This document shows, in pieces, positions 1-7,843 of a stretch of 48,196 nt of DNA. Positions within the stretch are counted from its first letter, which is position 1, and each line of letters opens with the position of its first letter. Source of the stretch: Bdellovibrionales bacterium. Lineage in GTDB: Bacteria > Bdellovibrionota > Bdellovibrionia > Bdellovibrionales > JAKFYE01. Under the pieces are notes generated by a model. The model was not told the origin of the DNA. It worked only from the letters and a program-made list of their open reading frames with translations, and made no database searches. Made by a program: the position numbers and the translations under genes. The stretch is from contig JAKFYE010000004.1 in the NCBI GenBank assembly GCA_021731045.1, positions 1-48,196 on the forward strand, written 5' to 3'.

Positions 1-5
1 TCCAT
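1..5 (-). CDS. Start of a gene running off the left edge
   Basis: On the minus strand an ATG lies at 5-3, preceded by an AAGGAG-type ribosome binding site (complement of 13-20) about 7 bases upstream. Only the first codon and two bases are in the window, so nothing can be said about the product. If real, it is transcribed divergently from the epimerase gene that follows, and 6-211 is a shared promoter region. Confidence 0.35.
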
Positions 6-128
6 CAGATAACTCCTTTTTAAATTTCAGCGTCAGACACTAAAATTCTAAGAAGTTCTTGAATTTGATTGGATCCCTTTATTCAGAGACTAACGCCCAG
101 CATTCCACCATCAACCGAGAAGAGCCGA

Positions 129-157
129 AATTTCCTCTCTATATAGTAGAGGAAATT
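129..157. other. 10-bp inverted repeat upstream of the epimerase gene
   Basis: Bases 129-138 are perfectly complementary to 148-157, with a 9-base AT-rich loop. The repeat ends about 55 bases before the epimerase start, in the presumed divergent promoter region. No T-run follows on the plus strand, so it is not a clear terminator. It could be an operator or an mRNA leader hairpin; the role is unknown. Confidence 0.4.
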
Positions 158-211
158 AGATTCCCTTGATTAACGTTGACTCTCTCTTGTGGGTTCCAAA
201 AACTAATGGGT

Positions 212-1312
212 ATGGCGTTATGGTTTGTGCTTGGAACGGCGGCGGAGCTTATTAAGGTTTATCCTCTTATTGTTGAGGCTCAAAAACGTAAACTTGAGTG
301 GTATGTATTAACTACGGGTCAGAGCGGACTTAATTTTTGGAAACAGTATGATGATTTTTCTTTGTCACGTGCACAGGCAACGGAGCTTTTTTCGGCACAA
401 GAAGATTTAAAAAGTTCTAAAAAAGCTGCGCAATGGTTTTTCCAAGTTTTACCAAAATCGAAAGCTTCTATTCTTAGAAAAATTCAGGAAAGTTTTAAAA
501 CGTTACCTTCTAAAAATGATTTTTGGATCGTTCATGGAGATACGTTTTCAACATTAATTGGAACCGTCTATGGAAGACGCCTCGGCGTGCCCGTTGTACA
601 CGTAGAAGCGGGAATGCGTTCGGGACATCTATTAAGTCCGTTTCCCGAAGAACTAAATCGTAGATTTGTCTCAAAACTTGCACGATATCATATGGCTCCT
701 GACGAAAATGCGGCTCAAAATCTCTATAAAGAGGGGATTCGCAAGAATGTCACTGTTACAAATGGCAATACTGTTTTAGATTCGCTCCATACGGCGATTG
801 AACATCTTAAACCTTCGCAACTGCCTTCAGGTGAATACGTGGTCACAAACTTCCATAGGTTTGAAAACTTAGGTTCATCAGATCGTTGGAACGCGATGAT
901 TAATGTTGCGCTTGCAGCCGCCAAAAAATTTCCGGTTTATTTTGTGTTGCAACCGAATGCACGCCACAAAATCGACAACGATTTAGAATCTAAAACACGT
1001 TTAGAAAAAGCAGGCGTGCACATTGTTGACCGTATGCCCTTTAGTCGCTTTATGCATTTGCTTCATAATTCCCAATATATGATTTCAGACGGTGGGAGCA
1101 ATCAACAGGAGTGCTACTATTTAGGTAAGCCGTGTCTCATCATGCGGGATCGAACCGAAAGTATCGAAGGTATTAATTCTACCTGCGTAATAAGTAAGTT
1201 TGATCAAAGTATTATCAATGAGTTTATGGAAAACCCGTTTAAATATCAACGGGATGAAGTTCGGCCGTTGAAAAGACCTACCGACATTATTTTTGAAAGC
1301 CTACAATTGTGA
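212..1312 (+). CDS. wecB: UDP-N-acetylglucosamine 2-epimerase (non-hydrolysing type)
   Basis: This cytoplasmic enzyme interconverts UDP-GlcNAc and UDP-ManNAc, a precursor for surface polysaccharide. The start at 212 gives 366 residues, close to the usual length of about 375, and places the first strand (ALWFVLGT) at the N-terminus as in the family; ATGs at 176 and 206 are in frame but add atypical residues. The sequence shows HGDT (Asp110), HVEAG (Glu132) and FPEE (Glu146). Their 22- and 14-residue spacing matches the catalytic Asp95/Glu117/Glu131 of the E. coli enzyme. A C-terminal DGGSNQQE-x-LGKP motif followed by MRDRTE is the UDP-binding signature. It overlaps the next gene by 4 bases (GTGA), so the two are probably translationally coupled in a glycan operon. 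Confidence 0.85.
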   Translation: MALWFVLGTAAELIKVYPLIVEAQKRKLEWYVLTTGQSGLNFWKQYDDFSLSRAQATELFSAQEDLKSSKKAAQWFFQVLPKSKASILRKIQESFKTLPSKNDFWIVHGDTFSTLIGTVYGRRLGVPVVHVEAGMRSGHLLSPFPEELNRRFVSKLARYHMAPDENAAQNLYKEGIRKNVTVTNGNTVLDSLHTAIEHLKPSQLPSGEYVVTNFHRFENLGSSDRWNAMINVALAAAKKFPVYFVLQPNARHKIDNDLESKTRLEKAGVHIVDRMPFSRFMHLLHNSQYMISDGGSNQQECYYLGKPCLIMRDRTESIEGINSTCVISKFDQSIINEFMENPFKYQRDEVRPLKRPTDIIFESLQL

Positions 1313-2304
1313 GTCTCAACGTTAGCGTCATCATACCAACCTATAACATGTCCATTTACTTAGCCGAGCTGTGGGCGACAATTGAACACTCCGGTCTCGC
1401 AAATCTTGTGACAGAAATTATATTTGTTGATGATGGATCAACTGATAATACTGCCGCCGTCATCGAAAGTTTTAAATCTTCAGAATCAGGAAAAAAAATT
1501 ATTTTAAAAAAACAAACCGATAATAAAGGACGATACTTAGCACGTAAAGTAGGTGCCGAAATGGCGAGGGGCGAACACCTTCTCTTTTTAGATACGCGCG
1601 TGTCTCTACCAGATGACTTTGGACAAGAGTTTATTCAGGTCTGCAAACATTCTTGCGCCATGTGTATGATTGAAATCGATACAAAAAAAAGTTTGTTTAA
1701 TCTTTACTGGCAAAGAACTCACGAGTTTATTTTTAGAAGACATTTTAAAGACGCGAAGGCTGGCTTTTACATCAACAGTACAAATTACGAGACCTACGCC
1801 AAAGGCACGACAGGATTTTATTGTTCTAAAACAATATTTTTAAATGCCTACGCTCATTTTAACGAACAGGTTCTTCAGAACGACGACACGCCTTTACTCA
1901 AAGCTATAGCCGAAACAGACCCCATTTGGGTTCATGCAAAATGGCGAATCATTTGGGAGCCACGCCAAGAGTTTAATGCCTTCTTAGATCGACTTTGGGA
2001 GCGAGGACCTAGCTTTGTAGAGTATCATCTTATAACTCATAAGGGCGCTTACTATAAAATCCTAATGGTCGCCCTCGCATACATTCTCATTACGATGACC
2101 ACAATGATATTTATGCCTCTTTACGGAAAGTATTTTTTTAATGTTGCTGTTTTGGCCTTAGTGCTTTCAGTTTTTTTATTTGCAAAATCAATTCGTGAAT
2201 TTATAAAAATGCTTCCATTACACGTTATTGTTTGCCTCGTAGCTGGGTTTTCGATCATACGTGGAGTTTACGTTAACCTAAGACGAAAACCACTACGTCC
2301 TTAA
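1309..2304 (+). CDS. Family 2 glycosyltransferase with C-terminal membrane segments
   Basis: The N-terminal GT-A domain begins VSVIIPTYN and carries the nucleotide-binding DDGSTD at residues 41-46 and a DTR triplet in place of the classic DxD near residue 95. The last ~90 residues contain three hydrophobic segments, so the protein is membrane-anchored with its catalytic domain in the cytoplasm. The GTG start overlaps the stop of the epimerase gene (GTGA). It probably transfers a sugar made by its neighbours to a lipid-linked acceptor. Donor and acceptor cannot be read from the sequence. It converges on the minus-strand flippase-like gene 14 bases downstream. Confidence 0.75.
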   Translation: MSLNVSVIIPTYNMSIYLAELWATIEHSGLANLVTEIIFVDDGSTDNTAAVIESFKSSESGKKIILKKQTDNKGRYLARKVGAEMARGEHLLFLDTRVSLPDDFGQEFIQVCKHSCAMCMIEIDTKKSLFNLYWQRTHEFIFRRHFKDAKAGFYINSTNYETYAKGTTGFYCSKTIFLNAYAHFNEQVLQNDDTPLLKAIAETDPIWVHAKWRIIWEPRQEFNAFLDRLWERGPSFVEYHLITHKGAYYKILMVALAYILITMTTMIFMPLYGKYFFNVAVLALVLSVFLFAKSIREFIKMLPLHVIVCLVAGFSIIRGVYVNLRRKPLRP

Positions 2305-2318
2305 CAGAGTCACTCTTT

Positions 2319-3476
2319 CTAAACCTTATGACCATTCGCTTGCAATTTTTCCGACGACAAAGTTGTTAAAAATAAAAGAACAATTTCAATCGCACACACA
2401 GAAATTAAGTATTGCAAAACCGAAATCGTCATAAATGAGAATACTAGTAAACAAACCACATTAGTGCTCACCAAAATACCGGCCTTCAACAGTTGTTGTT
2501 GAGTGCAGTAGGTTTGGACAAAGTAAAATAAATAGGTCAACAACGAAATATGTAAAAACGAAAACACAATCCAGTTTTTTTCAACTTCGATTTGCTTATG
2601 AAGAATCACATCGACCAATATCGGAAACAACACGGAGGTTAGTGCTCCGGCGCCTAAACCTATTAAAATGATAACAATTAAATTTCTATGCGTTTCATAT
2701 TTGCGATTAGAAAAAGCTGTTTGTCTCACTTGTTGTGGGAGAAACCATTGCGAGACGATCATAAATAAGAAGAAGAACCCTTTATAAAAAAGACTGATAT
2801 AGCTAAACCGTCCAATTACATCCTCATTTTGAGTGTATTTGACAACCAGAATATCCATTTGTGGTATTAAAACGGTAGCAATAGACAATGTTAATGCGGC
2901 TCCCAAACTCATACTAATTTTTTTGGCGCCACCATAAGATTTTTGTTTAGACAAATAAACCACGAGAAAAAGTATTCCGACCAAATATGAAAAGGGAAGC
3001 GCTTGATAAAAAGAAAAAGATGCGGAGGAGTGAAAGAACGGATAAGCCCACTTACTTAATGCTACTAAAAAACCACTCACCCCCATAGCAACAAAGCCCA
3101 GTTGAATTTGAGTGACTCCAAACAAATAACTAAAAATAAGACTCGAAGCAAAACTTAGAACAAAGGCTTGTGCGGGCGTTGTGGTGGACATCTGATTCGA
3201 ATAAAAAAATACAAAGCCCATAATCAAGACCGCAACAAACGATCCTGCTAAGACGAGACGTAATTGTAGCGTTGTGAGCGAAGAGAGATTGGCAAAATAT
3301 TGCAAAAAAACACCGCAAAACAAAAATACGCTTAATTCCGCCAGCCACGAGTTAAACATGCCGTATTCCGCAATAGTTAAATTTTGAGCACTGTAAACTT
3401 GAAATAGGTAATGACCAACGCCCGCGGCAAATGTCAGAATAAAATAGAGAATGTTTTTTTTATTTAGCCAACTCAT
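2319..3476 (-). CDS. Polytopic membrane protein, probable polysaccharide flippase (Wzx/MATE-like)
   Basis: About 385 residues, almost entirely hydrophobic, with roughly 11-12 predicted membrane spans. The N-terminal AAGVGHYLFQVYSA segment followed by LTIAEYGMFNSW resembles the start of oligosaccharide flippases (a short helix, then 'eyG-f-s'). ATG 3476 is chosen because it forms an ATGA overlap with the upstream gene, the spacing used repeatedly in this cluster; an in-frame start at 3494 would overlap by 22 bases. Its position beside glycosyltransferases supports a role in moving lipid-linked glycans across the inner membrane. The family call is by topology and context and is less certain than that it is a membrane protein. 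Confidence 0.55.
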   Translation of the reverse strand: MSWLNKKNILYFILTFAAGVGHYLFQVYSAQNLTIAEYGMFNSWLAELSVFLFCGVFLQYFANLSSLTTLQLRLVLAGSFVAVLIMGFVFFYSNQMSTTTPAQAFVLSFASSLIFSYLFGVTQIQLGFVAMGVSGFLVALSKWAYPFFHSSASFSFYQALPFSYLVGILFLVVYLSKQKSYGGAKKISMSLGAALTLSIATVLIPQMDILVVKYTQNEDVIGRFSYISLFYKGFFFLFMIVSQWFLPQQVRQTAFSNRKYETHRNLIVIILIGLGAGALTSVLFPILVDVILHKQIEVEKNWIVFSFLHISLLTYLFYFVQTYCTQQQLLKAGILVSTNVVCLLVFSFMTISVLQYLISVCAIEIVLLFLTTLSSEKLQANGHKV

Positions 3477-5248
3477 TGAACATATCCCAAACACTGATCA
3501 TTGAATTTTTGCGGAACAATGTTTTGTGGTTGAGATTGGCAAACTTCAGCCTCTGACATTTGCCATCCTAGTGAGGAACAAACTTCCGATCTCCAGGCGA
3601 CAGGAACTCTTGCGTCAAAAACTATCCAGCTCAACGAAGCACATTTCGCGAAATCAACTAAACGTTGCTTTGTTATAAAATTGTTATTCACGATTAATTT
3701 CATAAGTTCCGGATGCAACGGAAAGTAATTAATCATTTTGAGTTCTCGATCATTAATCGCGGCCGCATTTAATATCGCGCATCTAGAACCACGCATCCTA
3801 TTCAAGAACGTATAAAACTCCATAAGCTGCCATTGCCCCGAGACGTAAGGATAATAAAGTCCCATACCGCATTCTCCATCTTCCTTATGCTGGGCCAGCG
3901 AAGCATAGGCCGGTGACATATTATACATTGGCATCGGATTAAGAAATGGCGGAAGTTCTATAAAAATCAATAACGGAAATACCCAAAGCCATTTTTTTGG
4001 CTTCAAAGTATTGATGTATGAACATGCAATCATGATCAAAGAAAAATGAACAAAAATTCCGGCACGACTGGTGACACGAATTTGCGAAACTAATTTATGC
4101 AGCCACACCGCCGGCCCAATATTATATCCAAACCAGTCGGGCTGTAATGATAAAACGAAAGCAAAAATCGCAAAGCCTAATAAGGCCAAAGAGTTTTTAG
4201 AAACAACAGCTTCTTGTCTTTTATTTAATATGGAATAAATCCCACAGAAAGCAAAAATCCAAATCGACCACCGAATTCCGTTTGTTCTTTCATGGGGATT
4301 GCTGCCTTCAAGATTTTCAGCAACGTACATATTAATTGATTCACGGAGAGGATTAATATCTTTAAGTCCGATTGCGATGTCTCCCGAAACATAATCAATT
4401 GCACGAGCACCAAATCGATTCAAAAATGGATGAATCTCTCCTGTTTGTGTTTCTCCAGTTTTAGGAAAGGCACTTTTAATATCAGAAGGAACAGGCATAA
4501 GAAGTGTCCAGAGCAATAATAAAATGGCTGGTATTAAACTGATGACGAGTCTCTGAAGACGCTGCCGAATCATTTGTAGGTCAGAGCTATCACAAAGATA
4601 GTAATATAAAATAAAAGGCGCACAAAACGCCGCCATAATTATATAGTACTGAGCCGCCATGGCGCTAAAAAAAAATGCCACCATAGCCATGATCAAATCT
4701 TTACACGAACGATTGCGCTTTAGTAAAAATAAGGCAATAAAGATAAGCGGTAAAAAATAAGTCGCCACAAAGCCCACATGAACTTTTGCGCGCGCTCGCG
4801 TGTACGCGCAAATAGCCCAGCATAAGCCGGCTGCGAATGAAATGGGTTTTTTCCAACCTAAAAGCCCACCGAGAATATAAAAGCACAATGCATCGATCAC
4901 GAAACTGATCCACACCACACTCGTCGAAACTTGTTCAATCGGCAAAATTAAAGACGTGAGTGTTGCCGTAATTTTATCATACCAAGAATGCCAACCGGCC
5001 ATACCTTCAGGGGCATTCATCAACTTTGTCGGATGGGCACCGTAAAACAGTTCAGAGGGGGCATGAGTGGCAGAATATCGCAATAAATCAAACTGATAGG
5101 GTGCTGTGATCGAATCTGTTCCATCGCCCATCACTACGGATGAACTCCCAGCCAGGAGCGGTAGCCCTCCAGGATATAGATAAAAAAATGAAATTATAAT
5201 GTACCCGAAAGCTACAAACATAAATTGAGCTCGCGCATTTCGAATCAT
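3473..5248 (-). CDS. Large polytopic membrane protein, GT-C glycosyltransferase-like
   Basis: 591 residues with an N-terminal hydrophobic helix, a first periplasmic loop of about 70 residues carrying acidic residues (GDGTD), then about ten more hydrophobic segments and a soluble C-terminal tail of about 140 residues. This layout (acidic first loop, many helices, periplasmic tail) is typical of GT-C enzymes, which take sugar from polyprenyl phosphate on the periplasmic side. No specific family signature is recognisable. The gene has ATGA overlaps on both sides, with the polyprenol-phosphate glycosyltransferase upstream and the flippase-like gene downstream, so the three are very likely one operon. 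A pairing in which the upstream enzyme makes its lipid-linked donor is plausible. Confidence 0.5.
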   Translation of the reverse strand: MIRNARAQFMFVAFGYIIISFFYLYPGGLPLLAGSSSVVMGDGTDSITAPYQFDLLRYSATHAPSELFYGAHPTKLMNAPEGMAGWHSWYDKITATLTSLILPIEQVSTSVVWISFVIDALCFYILGGLLGWKKPISFAAGLCWAICAYTRARAKVHVGFVATYFLPLIFIALFLLKRNRSCKDLIMAMVAFFFSAMAAQYYIIMAAFCAPFILYYYLCDSSDLQMIRQRLQRLVISLIPAILLLLWTLLMPVPSDIKSAFPKTGETQTGEIHPFLNRFGARAIDYVSGDIAIGLKDINPLRESINMYVAENLEGSNPHERTNGIRWSIWIFAFCGIYSILNKRQEAVVSKNSLALLGFAIFAFVLSLQPDWFGYNIGPAVWLHKLVSQIRVTSRAGIFVHFSLIMIACSYINTLKPKKWLWVFPLLIFIELPPFLNPMPMYNMSPAYASLAQHKEDGECGMGLYYPYVSGQWQLMEFYTFLNRMRGSRCAILNAAAINDRELKMINYFPLHPELMKLIVNNNFITKQRLVDFAKCASLSWIVFDARVPVAWRSEVCSSLGWQMSEAEVCQSQPQNIVPQKFNDQCLGYVQ

Positions 5249-6012
5249 TTCGCAGCCTTAATCGGTTTTTTAATTTTTTTAAGGCGAAAATACAAAGACA
5301 ACGTGTCTTTCACCAAACTTAATCCGATACGAAAAACATGCATAAGTTCAAAAATAAAAAAACGTTTATTTTTGTAAAAATAATCAAGACGCACCGGAGC
5401 TTCTAATATATTTGAATATCCAAAAAGGTGAGCTAACGAAATCATTTCTAAATCAAAGCCGTAACGATCAATTTTTAAATGCGGCAAAATAGCCACGATG
5501 ACTTCGCTTTTAAAAAGCTTAATTCCCACCTGCGTATCGGTCACGTTGACATGAAATAAAAAGTGTATCAGCTCTTGATATATGCGACTTAAAAATTTTC
5601 GATACCACGGATATCTTACGTGAGATTGAGGATGGCGTTTTGAACCGATCACAATATCCGCATCATACAATCTGATGAGACCTAAGAAAATGCGTAATTC
5701 CTTAGGATGAAGTTCCATACCGCCATCGATAAAGAAAATAAAGTTTCCCTTAGCTTGTTGTAGGCCGGAGCGAATCGCGTGGCCCTTGCCCTTATTTTCG
5801 GCAATGGCCACGAGTCTAATAGCCGGATGTTTAAACGCCATGATCTCAGAATTTGTCCCATCTGTGCTTCCATCACTTACGATGATAATTTCAAATTGCT
5901 TAAAATGATCTTCAATTTCATGAATGAGAAGATCAATATTATTAACGATATTTCGAGCTTCGTTAAAAACAGGTACGATAACCGTAACAAAATCAGATGG
6001 ATGAGCACTCAT
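5245..6012 (-). CDS. Polyprenyl-phosphate glycosyltransferase (DPM1/ALG5-like, GT2)
   Basis: 255-residue GT-A enzyme of the dolichyl/polyprenyl-phosphate mannose or glucose synthase group. It has the N-terminal VTVIVPVFNEARNI, SDGSTDGT near residue 47, ENKGKGHAIRSG, and IDGG in place of the usual D-x-D near residue 96. The C-terminal pattern VTDTQVGIKLF-x-RYGFDLEM is characteristic of the ALG5/DPM family. It would load a sugar onto polyprenyl phosphate at the inner face of the inner membrane as a donor for GT-C enzymes, several of which lie in this window. It overlaps the next gene by 4 bases (ATGA). The palindromic element at 6082-6254 lies 70 bases upstream of its start. Confidence 0.75.
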   Translation of the reverse strand: MSAHPSDFVTVIVPVFNEARNIVNNIDLLIHEIEDHFKQFEIIIVSDGSTDGTNSEIMAFKHPAIRLVAIAENKGKGHAIRSGLQQAKGNFIFFIDGGMELHPKELRIFLGLIRLYDADIVIGSKRHPQSHVRYPWYRKFLSRIYQELIHFLFHVNVTDTQVGIKLFKSEVIVAILPHLKIDRYGFDLEMISLAHLFGYSNILEAPVRLDYFYKNKRFFIFELMHVFRIGLSLVKDTLSLYFRLKKIKKPIKAAK

Positions 6013-6081
6013 ACAAAAATCCTACTGCGAGATCTACTAATTCTCAAGTACATCTCTTAGCCTCTCAAACTCTCCTGCGGC

Positions 6082-6254
6082 AGATCTTAACTCTTAGGTT
6101 TTTCTAAAAATATCTTCAACGAACAGGGCGCCCCTCCGTGGGCGCATGAACGCGCTCTCGCGGCCTTCCTGGCCGCGAGCGGACGAGTACGTCCACCGCG
6201 CGTTCAAGCCTGTTCGTTGAAGATATTTTTAGAAAAACCTAAGAGTTAAGATCT
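6082..6254. repeat. Perfect 46-bp inverted repeat with a branched GC-rich core (palindromic mobile-element candidate)
   Basis: The arms 6082-6127 and 6209-6254 are exact reverse complements. The 81-base core is far more GC-rich than its surroundings and folds into further hairpins: 6128-6133 with 6140-6145; 6147-6155 with 6198-6206, enclosing 6157-6165 with 6171-6179 and 6181-6185 with 6190-6194. It fills most of the 292-base gap (6013-6304) between two minus-strand glycan genes. No T-run follows the outer stem on either strand, so it is not a simple intrinsic terminator. A non-autonomous mobile palindrome (MITE or REP-like) is the best guess, because composition changes sharply inside it. 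It contains no open reading frame of note. Confidence 0.85.
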
Positions 6255-6304
6255 ACTCGTCGGAGAAACTTAGTAGGTTTACGTTTAGTTATTATAGATT
6301 TTAA

Positions 6305-7843
6305 TTAGGGCGATTTGGGATTGTTGAGGAACTCTTCGTAACGGAGTGGGGCTAGGGTGCGGCCGAGTTCGATGTCTTTTAGTCCTTCGGATTTTTGGTT
6401 AAGGTTAAGGCGGGCTAGACCTGAGCGTAAATAAAATTCGCCCAGGTTTTCGGATGTGATGGTTTGGTAGCGGCCGTGTTCGTTTTTAATTATGGATTGA
6501 AAATGTTTGAGGCTGTCGTCCCAACGTTTTTGAACTTCAAAGAGCTCTCCAAGTTGACTGTGGGCGACCCAATACTGGGGTTTGAGGTTGATGGCTTCAC
6601 GCAAGTTCTTTTCGGCCAGAGCGTAATCTCTTGATTTTATTTGTGCTTCACCTAAAATCGTACGGCCAATAAAACTTTCGGGAAAAGCTTGAAGCATAAA
6701 TTCCGCAAATGTTTTAGAGTTTCTATATTGCAACGCGGTCGTGATATAAAGTCCGACACAAATAAGGGCCAACGCATATATTGCTACAAAATCATATTTT
6801 TTTAAAATTTTATTTAAGTAAAACACCCACAAAAACGATGAAAAAAGTAGTGCAAAATATAAGTAGCGATCTGCCACCGTATTAAAATACTGGAACGAAA
6901 ATGGTACGAATCCTAATGTAGGAACCAAAGCCAAAATAAAAAACATTAAAAACCAAAAGGTCGTGCGGTCTTTATTAAGCGGGCGAATGGTAAGGAAAAT
7001 TAAAAAAATAAAAGCTATTAAAAATCCAATTCTCCATTCTTTCATATGGTCGAGCGTATATCCGTAATCAAATTGTCCTAAAGCGGGCCAAAGGGCTCTT
7101 AATGTATAAAAGCCTAAATTGTTTACGACTACCATTGGAGACTGAGCTAACTCATAAGTATTTTGCAAAGTTTGGGTTTTAAGAATAATCACCAAACTGA
7201 TGACCATTTGTATAACCGCCAAAGCCATAAACTTATAATCTCGTATTCGACGGGTATAAAAATAGAACAGCGCCGGGCTTATAAAAATTAAAGATATAAA
7301 ACTAGGTTTGGATAGAACTCCGCATGCAAAAAACAATAAAGACAAAACTAAATAACGAACGCGAGTTGTATTCACATATTGGATCACGCCCAATAGAGCG
7401 AGCAGGGCAAAATAGGTACCTATGAGTCCGCGAAACTCCGATACCCATGCCACGCTTCCGGCTTGCATGGGATGTATTAAAAATAAAAGCGCGCTAAAAA
7501 AACTCAACTTTTCATTTTTAAAGAGCAAGTTTAAAAAATAAAAAACTAAAACTCCATTAAAAGCATGTGTGAGAATACTTAGGCCATGAAAAACCACAGA
7601 AGAGGCACCGCAAATTTGATAAATTGCCCACCAAATGCTGTACGTAAATGGAATGTATAGGCCAAAATATGGAGTTTTCCAAAATTCTAAAAGACCGTCA
7701 AACGTTCGAAGATGAGGATTCTTGAGGATATGAGTCACGTCGTCCACGCCAACAAAATCGAATGATAAAAAGTAAATTGAAGAGGTTATTGCAATCAAAA
7801 ACAGAACCATCACGTACCGAGTCTGTGATGATAGCTTTATCAT
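6305..7843 (-). CDS. TMTC-like membrane protein with C-terminal TPR repeats
   Basis: About 512 residues: roughly ten hydrophobic segments, then a tail of about 120 residues with TPR-like helices (ALAEKNLREAI, VAHSQLGELFE, DSLKHFQSI). The first loop has GVDD followed by a long loop, then 'fHgl-il-HafN', and LLFLIHPMQAGSVAWVSE, all typical of the TMTC/GT-C family whose eukaryotic members O-mannosylate proteins. ATG 7843 is preferred to the GTG at 7888 because it gives an ATGA overlap with the upstream paralogue. The expected role is sugar transfer from a lipid donor on the periplasmic face; substrate unknown. It forms a two-gene unit with the upstream paralogue. Confidence 0.65.
   Translation of the reverse strand: MIKLSSQTRYVMVLFLIAITSSIYFLSFDFVGVDDVTHILKNPHLRTFDGLLEFWKTPYFGLYIPFTYSIWWAIYQICGASSVVFHGLSILTHAFNGVLVFYFLNLLFKNEKLSFFSALLFLIHPMQAGSVAWVSEFRGLIGTYFALLALLGVIQYVNTTRVRYLVLSLLFFACGVLSKPSFISLIFISPALFYFYTRRIRDYKFMALAVIQMVISLVIILKTQTLQNTYELAQSPMVVVNNLGFYTLRALWPALGQFDYGYTLDHMKEWRIGFLIAFIFLIFLTIRPLNKDRTTFWFLMFFILALVPTLGFVPFSFQYFNTVADRYLYFALLFSSFLWVFYLNKILKKYDFVAIYALALICVGLYITTALQYRNSKTFAEFMLQAFPESFIGRTILGEAQIKSRDYALAEKNLREAINLKPQYWVAHSQLGELFEVQKRWDDSLKHFQSIIKNEHGRYQTITSENLGEFYLRSGLARLNLNQKSEGLKDIELGRTLAPLRYEEFLNNPKSP

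Noticed and set aside
5779-6060. A 93-codon plus-strand frame at the start of the polyprenyl-phosphate glycosyltransferase
   Set aside because: It is antisense to a gene with full family motifs and has no binding site or recognisable features.
6082-6254. Intrinsic terminator or tRNA-like gene
   Set aside because: There is no T-run after the outer stem on either strand, and the branched core has no CCA end, anticodon arm or T-loop signature of a tRNA.
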